NCBI RefSeq assembly: GCF_001425265.1
Contig: NZ_LMEC01000026.1
Span: 62,001 to 126,000 of the forward strand
DNA from: Massilia sp. Root418
GTDB taxonomy: Bacteria; Pseudomonadota; Gammaproteobacteria; Burkholderiales; Burkholderiaceae_D
Reading direction: 5' to 3'
DNA: 64,000 nt
Both the position numbers and the translations under genes were made by a program. The notes under the pieces are model-generated. The model made no database searches. It had not been told where the DNA came from and saw nothing but the letters and a program-made list of their open reading frames with translations. Below are positions 44,538 through 55,056 of the stretch, one piece after another (positions within the stretch are counted from its first letter, which is position 1; each line of letters starts with the position of its first letter).

Positions 44538-45818
44538 ATGGCCGGCCATGACGCCAGCGCCGGCGCCCGGAGCGGCAGCGCTGCGATACACGGCGCGGGC
44601 AGCGCGGCGGACGTGCTGATCGTCGGCGCGGGCATCATCGGTGCCGCGTGCGCGGACGCGCTGTCGGCGCGCGGCTTGCAGGTGACCGTGGTGGAGCAGG
44701 AAGTGGTTGGCTCTGGCGCAACGGCGGCGGGCATGGGCCACCTGGTGGTGATGGACGACAGTCCGGCCGAGCTGGCGCTGTCGGCATGGTCGCTGGAGCT
44801 GTGGCGCGGTTTTGTGGGCGAGCAGCCGGGGCGGCACGAATACAGCCGCTGCGGCACGATCTGGGTGGCTGCGGACGACGAGGAACTGGCTGCGGCGCGC
44901 GTCAAGGCGCAAACCATGGACGCGCATGGCCTGCCCTGCCGCATGCTGGACGCGCAGGAATTGTATGACCGCGAGCCGCAACTGCGGCGCGGCCTGGCCG
45001 GCGGCCTGCTGGTCGATGGCGACGGGTTGGTCTACCCGCCCAAGAGTGCCCGGATCCTGATGAACCGCGCCCTGGCGCGCGGCGCGCGGCTGCTTGGCGG
45101 CACGGTGCAGCGGATTGAAGGCTGCGATGGCAAGGACGGCGGCTTGGGCCGGCCGCCGGCCGGCGGCGGGGCCCGCACCGGAGGCTCTGCTCAGGGCGAG
45201 AGCCTGCGCGGGGGCGGCAATTGCGTCGTCCTCGCGGACGGCACGCGCCTGCACGCGCAACGCATCGTGCTGGCTGCCGGTTCGCGCTCGACGGCGTTGC
45301 TGGCCGAGCTGCCGGTGCAACCGAAGAAAGGTCACGTCGCCATCACCGACCGCTACCCCGGCTTCATCCGCCACCAGCTGGTGGAACTGGGATACATCAA
45401 GAGCGCCCACGCGGCCAGCGGCGATTCGGTGGCCTTCAACCTGCAGCCCCGCCCCACCGGGCAGATCCTGATCGGTTCCTCGCGCCAGTTCGGCACCACC
45501 GACCTCGCCGTGGATCACGCCATGATGGCCCGCATGCTGCGCCATGCCGCCGCCTTCACGCCCGCGCTGGCCGGCATGAACGTGCTGCGCTGCTGGACCG
45601 GCCTGCGCGCCGCCAGCCCGGACGGCCTGCCCATCATCGGCCCCCACCCCGCCCGCCCCGGCCTGTGGCTGGCCACCGGCCACGAGGGCCTTGGCATCAC
45701 CACCTCGCTCGCCACCGCGCAACTGCTGGCGGCGCAAATGCTGGACGAAACAGCAGCCATCCCGGCGCTGCCCTACCTGCCTGCCCGCTTCCCGCAAATG
45801 AGGAGCGCGCATGCCTGA
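44538..45818 (+). CDS. D-hydroxyproline dehydrogenase, DAO-type FAD subunit
   Basis: 426 residues from ATG at 44538; a GTG at 44532 overlapping the epimerase stop is an alternative. The FAD motif DVLIVGAGIIGAACADALSARG and the C-terminal CWTGLRAASPDGLPIIG are typical of the D-amino acid oxidase family. The middle (about 197-225) carries a Gly-rich low-complexity insertion. It probably oxidises cis-4-hydroxy-D-proline to pyrroline-4-hydroxy-2-carboxylate with the next two gene products as partners. Confidence 0.88.
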   Translation: MAGHDASAGARSGSAAIHGAGSAADVLIVGAGIIGAACADALSARGLQVTVVEQEVVGSGATAAGMGHLVVMDDSPAELALSAWSLELWRGFVGEQPGRHEYSRCGTIWVAADDEELAAARVKAQTMDAHGLPCRMLDAQELYDREPQLRRGLAGGLLVDGDGLVYPPKSARILMNRALARGARLLGGTVQRIEGCDGKDGGLGRPPAGGGARTGGSAQGESLRGGGNCVVLADGTRLHAQRIVLAAGSRSTALLAELPVQPKKGHVAITDRYPGFIRHQLVELGYIKSAHAASGDSVAFNLQPRPTGQILIGSSRQFGTTDLAVDHAMMARMLRHAAAFTPALAGMNVLRCWTGLRAASPDGLPIIGPHPARPGLWLATGHEGLGITTSLATAQLLAAQMLDETAAIPALPYLPARFPQMRSAHA

Positions 45819-46167
45819 CCTGATCAGCCTGTCCATCGACGGCCAGACAGTGACAGTGCCGGCTGGCACAACCGTGGTTGCAGCCATCGCCTGCGTGGCC
45901 GCGGCTGCAGCCCCTGCGGCGGGAGCTCCCACCGCCGCTGCCCCCAGCACAGGCGCAGGTGCCGGCTGGAGCGCGACGACAAGCGCGACGGGACCGGCGG
46001 TCACCCGGCGCTCGGTCAGCGGCGCGCTGCGTGGCCCTTTGTGCGGCATGGGCGTGTGCCACGAATGCCGCGTGACGATAGACGGCCGTGCCCATCAACT
46101 GGCATGCCAGGCGCTCTGCACACCGGGCATGCAGGTGCGGACCGCCCTGGCGGAGAACGCGGCATGA
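45811..46167 (+). CDS. (2Fe-2S) subunit of the hydroxyproline dehydrogenase
   Basis: 118 residues. Cys78, Cys83, Cys86 and Cys99 form a plant-type 2Fe-2S site (PLCGMGVCHECR, then ACQ). The family usually has a short linker between the first strand and TRRSVSG; here there are about 35 extra Ala/Gly/Thr-rich residues. It passes electrons between the two FAD subunits. It overlaps its neighbours at both ends. Confidence 0.87.
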   Translation: MPDLISLSIDGQTVTVPAGTTVVAAIACVAAAAAPAAGAPTAAAPSTGAGAGWSATTSATGPAVTRRSVSGALRGPLCGMGVCHECRVTIDGRAHQLACQALCTPGMQVRTALAENAA

Positions 46168-47504
46168 CGCAGCTGTTCGACATCCTCATCATCGGGGCAG
46201 GCCCGGCCGGGCTGGCGGCGGCGCATGCGGCGGCGGTGGCCGCGCCGGGCGCGCGCGTCGGCGTGGTGGACGACAATCCGATGTCGGGCGGCCAGATCTG
46301 GCGCGGCGGCGCGGACAAACAACCGGACCGGCGCGCAAGTGAACTGTGGAGCGCCTTGCAGGCGGCGCCCAACGTCAGCTTCATGCACCAGCACCGCGTG
46401 CTGTACGCGCCGGCCGCCGGCCAGCTGCTGGTACAGTCGCCGGCCGCTGCCGCCGTGTTGAACTACCAGCGCCTGATCATCGCCACCGGCGCGCGCGAAC
46501 TGCTGCTGCCCTTCCCCGGCTGGACGCTTCCCGGGGTGTGCGGCGCCGGCGGCCTGCAGGCGCTGGCTAAGGGCGGTTACCCGGTTGCGGGCAAGCGCGT
46601 GGTGGTCGCCGGTTCCGGCCCGCTGCTGCTCGCCGTCGCCGCCACGCTCACCGAACGCGGCGCACAAGTTGTCGCCATCGCCGAGCAGGCGGCCACGCCG
46701 CAGTTGGCGCGCTTCGCATTGGGCCTGCTCGCCACGCCGTCCAAGATCAAACAGGGACTGCAACTCTGGACCGCGCTGCGTGGCATCCCTTACTACCGGG
46801 ATAGCTACGTGACGGCGGCCAGCAGCGGCACCGCGATGCACGGAGCGGCGCACGCGGCGCCTGCAGGCAGCGTCAGCGGCAGCATTGCAGGCATGGATTG
46901 CCTGCGCAGCGTCACACTCCGGCGCCATGGCGCCGGCACGCAAATCATCGCTTGCGACTACCTGGCCTGCGGCTACGGCCTGGTGCCCAATCCCGAGCTG
47001 GCGATGTCGCTCGGCTGCGCCGTCACGCCGGCCACGCAGGCGGTGCAGACCGACACCTGGCAGCAGACCACCGTCCCCGGCATCTACTGCGCCGGCGAAG
47101 GCACCGGCGTGGGCGGCGTGGACAAGGCGCTGGCCGAAGGCCGCATCGCCGGCCTGGCCGCGGCCGGGCGCCAGGATCTCGCCCTGCCCCACATCAGCAC
47201 CCGCAGCCGCTGGCAGGGATTCGCGCGCCGTCTCGCGCGCGCCTTCACCCTGCGCGCCGAAATCCGCGCACTGGCAAACGACGGCTCCGTCGTCTGCCGC
47301 TGCGAAGACGTTTGCCATGGCGAGCTGCGCCAGCACGACAGCTGGCGCAGTGCCAAGCTACACACGCGCTGCGGCATGGGCCCTTGCCAGGGCCGCATCT
47401 GCGGCAGCGCCACCGCCACGCTTTACGGCTGGCGGCCCGAATCGGTACGCGTTCCGATCACACCGGCACGCGTCGATAGCATCATCCACAGCGATCCAAC
47501 ATAA
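46164..47504 (+). CDS. FAD/NAD(P)-dependent oxidoreductase subunit with BFD-like 2Fe-2S domain
   Basis: 446 residues; ATGA overlap with the ferredoxin-like gene. FDILIIGAGPAGLAAAHAA and VVVAGSGPLLLAVAATL are the two dinucleotide folds. The C-terminus VCRCEDVCHGEL ... CGMGPCQGRICG has the four Cys of a BFD-like 2Fe-2S domain. Around residue 225-245 there is an Ala/Ser/Gly-rich insertion. It completes a three-part dehydrogenase like those of hydroxyproline and opine catabolism. Confidence 0.9.
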   Translation: MTQLFDILIIGAGPAGLAAAHAAAVAAPGARVGVVDDNPMSGGQIWRGGADKQPDRRASELWSALQAAPNVSFMHQHRVLYAPAAGQLLVQSPAAAAVLNYQRLIIATGARELLLPFPGWTLPGVCGAGGLQALAKGGYPVAGKRVVVAGSGPLLLAVAATLTERGAQVVAIAEQAATPQLARFALGLLATPSKIKQGLQLWTALRGIPYYRDSYVTAASSGTAMHGAAHAAPAGSVSGSIAGMDCLRSVTLRRHGAGTQIIACDYLACGYGLVPNPELAMSLGCAVTPATQAVQTDTWQQTTVPGIYCAGEGTGVGGVDKALAEGRIAGLAAAGRQDLALPHISTRSRWQGFARRLARAFTLRAEIRALANDGSVVCRCEDVCHGELRQHDSWRSAKLHTRCGMGPCQGRICGSATATLYGWRPESVRVPITPARVDSIIHSDPT

Positions 47505-47520
47505 CCACCAGGAGAACAGC

Positions 47521-48432
47521 ATGAGCGCAGCAAAATGGCAGGGCATATTCCCGGCAGTGACCACCAAGTTCCACCCCAACGAGGAACTCGACCACGCCGA
47601 AATGGAAAGGCATTTCGACTTCCAGATCCAGAACGGCGTGCATGGCCTGGTCACCTGCGGCTCGCTGGGCGAAGCCAGCACTTTGTCCTTCGACGAGAAA
47701 CTGGCGGTCACCAAGACCGCGATCAAGGTGGCCAGCGGCCGCGTGCCGGTGCTGGCCAACGTGAGTGAAACCCGCACCGCCAACGCCATCCGCTTCGTGG
47801 AGCAGGCACGCGAACTGGGCGTGGACGGCTTCATGGTGATGCCGTCCGTGCTGTACGCTGCGGATGCGCGCGAAGCCAAGGACAACCTGCGCACCATCGC
47901 GGCCGCCGCCAAGCTGCCCATCATGGTGTACAACAACCCGGTCACCTACAAGGTGGACCTGACGCCGGAAGACTTCCAGGAGCTGGCGGACTGCGAGCAC
48001 ATTGTGGCGATCAAGGAATCGACCGACAACATCCGCCGCATCACCGACCTGCGCAACGCCGTGGGCACGCGCTACCAGCTGTTCATGGGCGTGGACGACC
48101 TGTCCTTCGAAGGCCTGGCGGTGGGCGCGGACGGCCTGCTGGCCGGCCTGGTGGTGGCCTTCCCCGCGGAGACGGTGGCGCTGTACAAGCTGATGAAGGC
48201 CAAGCGCTACGACGAGGCGCTGAAGCTGTACCAGTGGTTCATGCCGCTGCTGCACCTGGACGTGTCGACCAAGCTGGTTCAGAACCTGAAGCTGGTGGAA
48301 GCGCTGGCCGGCGTGGGCAATGAGAACGTGCGCCGTCCGCGCCAGCCACTGCAAGGCGCCGAGCGTGAAAAAGTGACCGCTATCGTCAAGCAGGCGCTGG
48401 CCACCCGTCCGGACCTGAGCAAGCTGTTCTAA
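47521..48432 (+). CDS. DapA-family lyase, probable pyrroline-4-hydroxy-2-carboxylate deaminase
   Basis: 303 residues with CCAGGAGA upstream. The family's Schiff-base Lys is Lys165 (VAIKEST) and the Tyr is Tyr137 (MVYNNP). Position in the hydroxyproline operon, 16 bases after the dehydrogenase, identifies it as the deaminase that gives 2,5-dioxopentanoate, rather than the lysine enzyme DapA. No dioxopentanoate dehydrogenase gene follows, so the last step must be encoded elsewhere. Confidence 0.88.
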   Translation: MSAAKWQGIFPAVTTKFHPNEELDHAEMERHFDFQIQNGVHGLVTCGSLGEASTLSFDEKLAVTKTAIKVASGRVPVLANVSETRTANAIRFVEQARELGVDGFMVMPSVLYAADAREAKDNLRTIAAAAKLPIMVYNNPVTYKVDLTPEDFQELADCEHIVAIKESTDNIRRITDLRNAVGTRYQLFMGVDDLSFEGLAVGADGLLAGLVVAFPAETVALYKLMKAKRYDEALKLYQWFMPLLHLDVSTKLVQNLKLVEALAGVGNENVRRPRQPLQGAEREKVTAIVKQALATRPDLSKLF

Positions 48433-48451
48433 AATCTTCGCGGCAAATTCT

Positions 48452-48497
48452 GTCAACTTCAGTTGACATTCCCACATGCGTCAACTAAAGTTGACGC
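48452..48497 (+). promoter_or_regulatory. promoter with two palindromic operators before the HTH gene
   Basis: -35 TTGACA (48463-48468), 17-base spacer, -10 TAAAGT (48486-48491). Two palindromes GTCAACTnnAGTTGAC lie at 48452-48467 and 48480-48495, the second extended to 9-2-9 (48478-48497). They overlap the -35 and the -10 respectively, centres 28 bases apart. Expected transcription start is at or next to the A of the ATG at 48498. Confidence 0.7.
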
Positions 48498-48710
48498 ATG
48501 CCTGATCTTCATACACTCAAACTTCCTGAAGAACCATCCGATGCGCTGGCCGCAGTGGTTGCCCTGCGCGCGATGGCCGATCAACTTGAGCGCAAGGCGG
48601 TCAGGCAAGCCATGGCCGATGGCTGGACATGGGCACAGGTTGCGGAGGCGCTCGGCGTCACCAGGCAGGCGGCGCACAAGAAGCACGCGGCCAGCCTGGC
48701 GCGGGATTGA
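48498..48710 (+). CDS. small HTH protein, probably self-regulated
   Basis: 70 residues, MPDLHTLKLPEEPSD, with an HTH near the C-terminus (TWAQVAEALGVTRQAAHKKHA). There is no ribosome site; the palindromic operator abuts the start codon, and the promoter places the transcript start on the ATG, so the mRNA is probably leaderless. Followed 20 bases later by a Clp-N domain gene with a strong ribosome site. Such HTH/Clp-N pairs occur in other bacteria; the role is not known to me. Confidence 0.8.
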   Translation: MPDLHTLKLPEEPSDALAAVVALRAMADQLERKAVRQAMADGWTWAQVAEALGVTRQAAHKKHAASLARD

Positions 48711-48729
48711 CTGACTTAGGAGGCTACTG

Positions 48730-49239
48730 ATGTTTTCAAGGTTTAAGCAGCATCTGCAGGATATGCAGACGATCAAGGCGCTGTGCGAAGGCGCGGAAGA
48801 ACAGGCGCGCAAGGCGGGCCAGGAGCAGCCGGGCGCGGAGCATTACGTGCTGTCGGCGCTGGCGTTGGAGGATGGGTCGGCGCGGCGGGTGTTCGGGCGG
48901 CTGGGCAAGGATGCGGAGGCGTACCGCGCAGCGCTGGCGCGGCAGCATTCCGAGGCGTTGCGGAAGCTGGGCATCGATGCCGGCGGCGCCGGCGAGCCGT
49001 TGCCGGTTGCGGGCGAGGCTTCTGGGCTGTTCGATTCGCAGCCGTCGGGACAGGCACTGATGCAGGCGCTGCCGGAGCTGGCGAAGCAATCGCAGGCGCC
49101 GCTGCGCGGGGCGCATGTGCTGCTGGCGGCGGCAGGTATGCAGCATAGTCTGGCGGCACGCGCACTGCGGGCGATGGATGTGGAGCTGGAGGCGCTGGTG
49201 CAGGCGGCTGATGAGGAACTCGGCAAGGTGCATGCCTGA
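48730..49239 (+). CDS. Clp N-terminal domain protein without ATPase
   Basis: 169 residues with AGGAGG six bases before ATG. PGAEHYVLSALALEDGSARRVFGRLG and the later PLRGAHVLLAAAGMQHSLAARALRAM are the two four-helix repeats of a Clp-N domain. No AAA+ or protease domain is present. Clp-N domains bind substrates and adaptors, so it may act as an adaptor or binding protein for stress. Transcribed with the HTH gene. Confidence 0.83.
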   Translation: MFSRFKQHLQDMQTIKALCEGAEEQARKAGQEQPGAEHYVLSALALEDGSARRVFGRLGKDAEAYRAALARQHSEALRKLGIDAGGAGEPLPVAGEASGLFDSQPSGQALMQALPELAKQSQAPLRGAHVLLAAAGMQHSLAARALRAMDVELEALVQAADEELGKVHA

Positions 49240-49248
49240 GGCGGAGCT

Positions 49249-49288
49249 GGCGGGTTACGGCCAGGGCGCCGCCCTGGCCTAACCCGCC
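49249..49288. repeat. REP-like single hairpin (family copy 3)
   Basis: GGCGGGTTACGGCCAGGGC and GCCCTGGCCTAACCCGCC form an 18-bp stem with a 2-base bulge. It sits just after the Clp-N gene and may also end its transcript. Confidence 0.8.
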
Positions 49289-49343
49289 CTACGCGCAACG
49301 CCCAACGCGTATCGCCCCACGCATACCGCCCTGCGGCAATACC

Positions 49344-49407
49344 GCATTACGGCATGGCGGCATTACGGCATGGCGGCATTGCGGCATTACGGCATGGCGG
49401 CATGGCG
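49344..49407. repeat. 8-bp tandem repeat, eight units of GCATNNCG
   Basis: Eight consecutive 8-base units, variants GCATTACG, GCATGGCG and GCATTGCG, immediately downstream of the chemoreceptor gene stop. The gap 49240-49416 holds this array and the REP-like hairpin and no gene. Confidence 0.75.
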
Positions 49408-49416
49408 GCGGCGGCT

Positions 49417-51345
49417 TTAGCGCAACGCGAGGGCGGTGCCGGGGCTGGTGCTGCTGCCGCTGCGGGCGGCGCCGGCTTCGTCGAGCTTGAAGATGCCGAC
49501 CACCTGATCCAGCCGCGCGGCTTGCTCTTGCAGGGAGTGCGCGGCGGCGGCGGCTTGTTCCACCAGCGCGGCGTTCTGCTGGGTGGCGTCGTCCATCTGG
49601 ATGATGGACTGGTTGACCTGGCCAATGCCGTCGCTCTGCTCGTGGCTGGCCGAGGTGATCTCCGCCATCAGCGTGGCCACGTGCTGCACCGATGCCACGA
49701 TCTCGGACATGGCCACGCCCGCCGTATCGGCCAGCTTGCCGCCGGCTTCCACCTTGCCCACCGAGTCCACGATCAGTTCCTTGATCTCCTTGGCTGCCGC
49801 AGCCGAACGCTGCGCCAGGTTGCGCACTTCGGACGCCACCACAGCAAAACCGCGCCCCTGCTCGCCCGCGCGCGCCGCTTCCACGGCCGCATTGAGCGCC
49901 AGGATATTGGTCTGGAAGGCGATCCCGTCGATGACGCCGATAATGTCGGACATCTTGCGCGAGCTGTCGGTGATCTCGCCCATCATGTCCACCACCTGCG
50001 TCACCACGGTGCCTCCCTTCACCGCGGCGGACGTGGTGGCCGCCACCAGCTTGTTGGCCTCTTCCGCGTTGGCGGAGTTCTGCTTGACGGTGGAAGTCAG
50101 TTCTTCCATCGCGGCGGCGGTTTCCTCCAGGTTGGAGGCCTGGTGCTCGGTGCGCGCCGACAGGTCGAAATTACCGGTGGCGATCTGGCTCGACGCCGAA
50201 GCGATCAGGTGCGTACTGTCGCGCACCTTGAGGATGGTGCCGTTCAGCGACGACACGAAGCGGTTGAAGGCAGACGCCAGCGCGCCGATTTCATCCTCCG
50301 ACTCCACCGGCATGCGGCGGCTCAAGTCGCCGTCGCCGCTGGCGATATCGCCCAGCATCTCGGCCGCGCGCATCACCGGCGCGGCGATCGCGCGGGCGAT
50401 CAGGAAGATGGCGAACAGGCCGATGCCGCCGCCCACCACCGCCGCGATCAGCGAGGACACGGTGGCCGAACGCACGATATTGCCCAGCACTTCAGCTTCC
50501 GGCACTTCCGCCACCACGTACAGGTTCAGCTCGGGAATGAAGGACGAGGCCACGAACTGCGTGCCCTCAGCGCCCTTGTAAGTGGCGTGCGCGAACTTCT
50601 CGCCACCCAGCAGGGCCTTGCTCAGTTCCGGCGTGAAGCCCGGCACATCCTTCAGCAAATGCTTGCCGTCGGCCAGCGCAGGATTGCGGTGCACCACCAG
50701 CGTGCCGTTGGCGCGCGCCAGGTAGACGAAGCCGGACTTGCCCAGCTTGTAGGCACGGATGGTCTGCGCCAGCGCGTTCACGCTCAGGCCCAGGCCGCCC
50801 ACGCCCAGCTTGCCGCTGGCGGTCTGCACGCGGGTGTTAATGAACAGCATATAGCTGTCGGCGCTCACGTCCTTGTCCAGGTCCAGGGTATAGGGCTTGC
50901 CGCTGTTGAGGAACTCGTAGAACCACTGGTCGCCGGCCTTGTCCTTGCTCAGGGTGCGGTCATAGCCTTTGTCGGTGAAGTACTTGCCGGTGCCGTGCGA
51001 GACCCAGAACACCGTGGCCGCCTGGTTCTTGCTCTTGAGCTGCTGCGCATATTTCTGCCACGCCGCCACGCCCTCGTCCGGCACGCCCGCTTCTTCCCAG
51101 TCGTGCAGGTAGGTGTTGTTGGCCAGGGTAAGCGACACCGATAGCGGCTGCGCAATCTGGCGCAGGATGTCGTTGCGGATTTCGCCGATCTGCGCCGGCA
51201 ATTCCTGCTCCACCACGCGCTCGCGGCTGTTGTTGCTGCTCATGACAATGCTGAGCGTGGACGAAATAACAATAAACAACAGCAGGCACAAGCCCATGCT
51301 CAGCATGAGCTTGTTCTTGATCGAGAGCCGGCGTAGCAATGGCAT
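49417..51345 (-). CDS. methyl-accepting chemotaxis protein with Cache domain
   Basis: 642 residues from [12 protein letters not shown], chosen for the GGGGGA before it. Membrane helix 1 (about 13-35), a periplasmic double-Cache region ([25 protein letters not shown]), membrane helix 2 (about 310-330), HAMP, then the signalling hairpin with [31 protein letters not shown]. Methylation segments flank it. It senses a small molecule, unknown, and controls CheA. An 8-bp repeat array follows the stop. Confidence 0.95.
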   Translation of the reverse strand: MPLLRRLSIKNKLMLSMGLCLLLFIVISSTLSIVMSSNNSRERVVEQELPAQIGEIRNDILRQIAQPLSVSLTLANNTYLHDWEEAGVPDEGVAAWQKYAQQLKSKNQAATVFWVSHGTGKYFTDKGYDRTLSKDKAGDQWFYEFLNSGKPYTLDLDKDVSADSYMLFINTRVQTASGKLGVGGLGLSVNALAQTIRAYKLGKSGFVYLARANGTLVVHRNPALADGKHLLKDVPGFTPELSKALLGGEKFAHATYKGAEGTQFVASSFIPELNLYVVAEVPEAEVLGNIVRSATVSSLIAAVVGGGIGLFAIFLIARAIAAPVMRAAEMLGDIASGDGDLSRRMPVESEDEIGALASAFNRFVSSLNGTILKVRDSTHLIASASSQIATGNFDLSARTEHQASNLEETAAAMEELTSTVKQNSANAEEANKLVAATTSAAVKGGTVVTQVVDMMGEITDSSRKMSDIIGVIDGIAFQTNILALNAAVEAARAGEQGRGFAVVASEVRNLAQRSAAAAKEIKELIVDSVGKVEAGGKLADTAGVAMSEIVASVQHVATLMAEITSASHEQSDGIGQVNQSIIQMDDATQQNAALVEQAAAAAHSLQEQAARLDQVVGIFKLDEAGAARSGSSTSPGTALALR

Positions 51346-51447
51346 GGAAAATCCCCCGGAGATATGAATGAATGCCGTCTTGCGCGGCACTGTGACACAA
51401 CAATTTCAGTGTACCTACAACCGTTTCCCGGTCAAAAGCATTTTCCA

Positions 51448-52359
51448 CTATCTGTTGCGTGTCCAATACCCCGGTTGCGCATAAACCGCCTTTAACTCAT
51501 CTATAAAGAAACGTATCTTGGCAGGCAGATGCCTTTGCTGTAGATAAACGGCCATGATGTCGTAGTCTGGCAGCGCGAAGTCGTCCAGCACGGTGATCAG
51601 GCTGCCCTCCGCCAGCTGCGCCTGGATCTCCCAGGTCGAGCGCCACGCCAGGCCCAGTCCCTCGCACGCCCAGCGGTGCAGCAGCTCGCCGTCGTTGCAG
51701 TCCAGGTTGCCCTGCACCCGGATAGTCACCGGCTTGCCGCCCTGCTGGAAATACCAGCCGCGCTGCTGGCCGCCCTGCAGGTTGAAGGCCAGGCAGTTGT
51801 GGTGCGCCAGGTCGTCCAGCGTGCGCGGGATGCCGTGGCGGTCGAAATAGTCCGGCGTGCCGCACACCACGCGGCGGTTCCTGGCCAGCTTCACGGCCAC
51901 GAAGCTGGGATCGATGACGCCGCCGATGCGGATGCCGAGATCGTAGCCCTCGCGCACCAGGTCGATTACCTGGTCGGTCAGGTTGAAGGAGATCTGCACC
52001 TCCGGGTTGGCCGCCAGGAAGGCCGGCGCGTGCGGCGCCACGTGCTGGCGTCCGAACGAGGCCGGCGCGGATACGATCAGGTGGCCCGTGGCCTTGTGCC
52101 GCCCTTCCGACACATTGCGTTCCGCCACCTCGAAGTCCGACAGCAGCTTGCGGCAATCGTCGAGGAAGACGTTGCCCTGCTCGGTCAGCGTCAGGTGGCG
52201 CGTGGTGCGGTGCATCAGCTTCACGCCCAGGCGCTTCTCCAGCGCGTCGATGCGGCGCCCCAGCATGACCGGCGTGATGTTCTGCACCAGCGCCGCGCGC
52301 GCCAGGCTGCCCTTCTCCACCACTGCCACGAAGGCTTCAATTTGTTTGAGTTTATCCAT
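51448..52359 (-). CDS. LysR family regulator, probable controller of the glyoxylate operon
   Basis: 303 residues. HTH FVAVVEKGSLARAALVQNITPVMLGRRIDALEKRLG, then a LysR ligand domain. It is divergent from gcl, and LysR-type sites lie between them, so it is the probable activator of gcl-hyi-glxR. The effector may be glyoxylate or a related acid. Confidence 0.92.
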   Translation of the reverse strand: MDKLKQIEAFVAVVEKGSLARAALVQNITPVMLGRRIDALEKRLGVKLMHRTTRHLTLTEQGNVFLDDCRKLLSDFEVAERNVSEGRHKATGHLIVSAPASFGRQHVAPHAPAFLAANPEVQISFNLTDQVIDLVREGYDLGIRIGGVIDPSFVAVKLARNRRVVCGTPDYFDRHGIPRTLDDLAHHNCLAFNLQGGQQRGWYFQQGGKPVTIRVQGNLDCNDGELLHRWACEGLGLAWRSTWEIQAQLAEGSLITVLDDFALPDYDIMAVYLQQRHLPAKIRFFIDELKAVYAQPGYWTRNR

Positions 52360-52373
52360 CCGGACATTATTCC

Positions 52374-52400
52374 ATACTCAGGGTATCGAATAAACCGATA
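52374..52400. promoter_or_regulatory. candidate LysR binding sites before gcl
   Basis: ATAC (52374-52377) with GTAT (52383-52386), and TATCG (52384-52388) with CGATA (52396-52400), form two overlapping inverted repeats; the second has T-N-A spacing suited to LysR proteins. Confidence 0.5.
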
Positions 52401-52496
52401 TTTTGTTGTCTTATCAAGCGGTGAGATCGCCTATAGCATACAAAACATCAACAACGGTATTTGCACTCGCATCTACAAACAACACAGGAGAACACC

Positions 52497-54239
<1,743 letters not shown>

Positions 54240-54249
54240 GGAGTAGACC

Positions 54250-55029
54250 ATGCCAAAATTCGCCGCCAACCTCACCATGCTGTTCAACGAACTGCACTTC
54301 CTGGACCGCTTCGGCGCCGCCTCGCGCGCCGGCTTCAAGGGCGTGGAGTTCCTGTTCCCGTACGACTTCGAGCCGGAACAGCTGTCCGAGAAACTGCACC
54401 AATTCCAGCTGGAGATGGTGCTGCACAATCTGCCGGCCGGCCAGTGGGCCAGCGGCGAACGCGGCATCGCCTGCCATCCGGACCGCGTGGCCGAGTTCGA
54501 GCAAGGCGTGGAAAACGCGCTGCGCTACGCCAAGGCATTGGGCACCAAGCGCATCAACTGCCTGGTCGGCATCCTGCCGCCCAATGTGGAACGCGCCAAG
54601 GCGCAGGACACGCTGGTGAAAAACCTGAAGTTCGCGGCCGCCGCGCTGAAGAAGGCTGGCATCCCGCTGCTGATCGAGCCGATCAACACCTTCGATATTC
54701 CGGGCTTTTTCCTGTCCGGCACCCGCCAGGGCCTGGAGCTGATCGAAGCGGTCGGTTCGGACAACCTGTTCCTGCAGTACGACATCTACCACATGCAGCG
54801 CATGGAAGGCGAACTGGCCAACACCATCAAGGCCAACCAGTCCGTCATCAAGCACATCCAGCTGGCCGATAATCCGGGCCGCTTCGAGCCGGGCACGGGC
54901 GAGATCAACTATCGCTACCTGCTGAACTACCTGGACCAGATCGGCTACGACGGCTGGGTGGGCTGCGAATACAAGCCGCAAAACGGCACCCAAGAAGGCC
55001 TGGGCTGGATTGAAAAGCTGGCCGCGTAA
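54250..55029 (+). CDS. hyi: hydroxypyruvate isomerase
   Basis: 259 residues, TIM-barrel of the AP-endonuclease-2 fold. KFAANLTMLFNELHFLDRFGAASRAGFKGVEFLFPYDFE and FLQYDIYHMQRMEGEL are typical of Hyi. It interconverts hydroxypyruvate and tartronate semialdehyde. The start uses AGGAG formed across the gcl stop. Confidence 0.96.
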   Translation: MPKFAANLTMLFNELHFLDRFGAASRAGFKGVEFLFPYDFEPEQLSEKLHQFQLEMVLHNLPAGQWASGERGIACHPDRVAEFEQGVENALRYAKALGTKRINCLVGILPPNVERAKAQDTLVKNLKFAAAALKKAGIPLLIEPINTFDIPGFFLSGTRQGLELIEAVGSDNLFLQYDIYHMQRMEGELANTIKANQSVIKHIQLADNPGRFEPGTGEINYRYLLNYLDQIGYDGWVGCEYKPQNGTQEGLGWIEKLAA

Positions 55030-55056
55030 TTTTAAAAACCACTAGGAGAACATAGC

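Noticed and set aside
47521-48432. dapA (lysine biosynthesis)
   Set aside because: Same family, but the operon context points to hydroxyproline breakdown.
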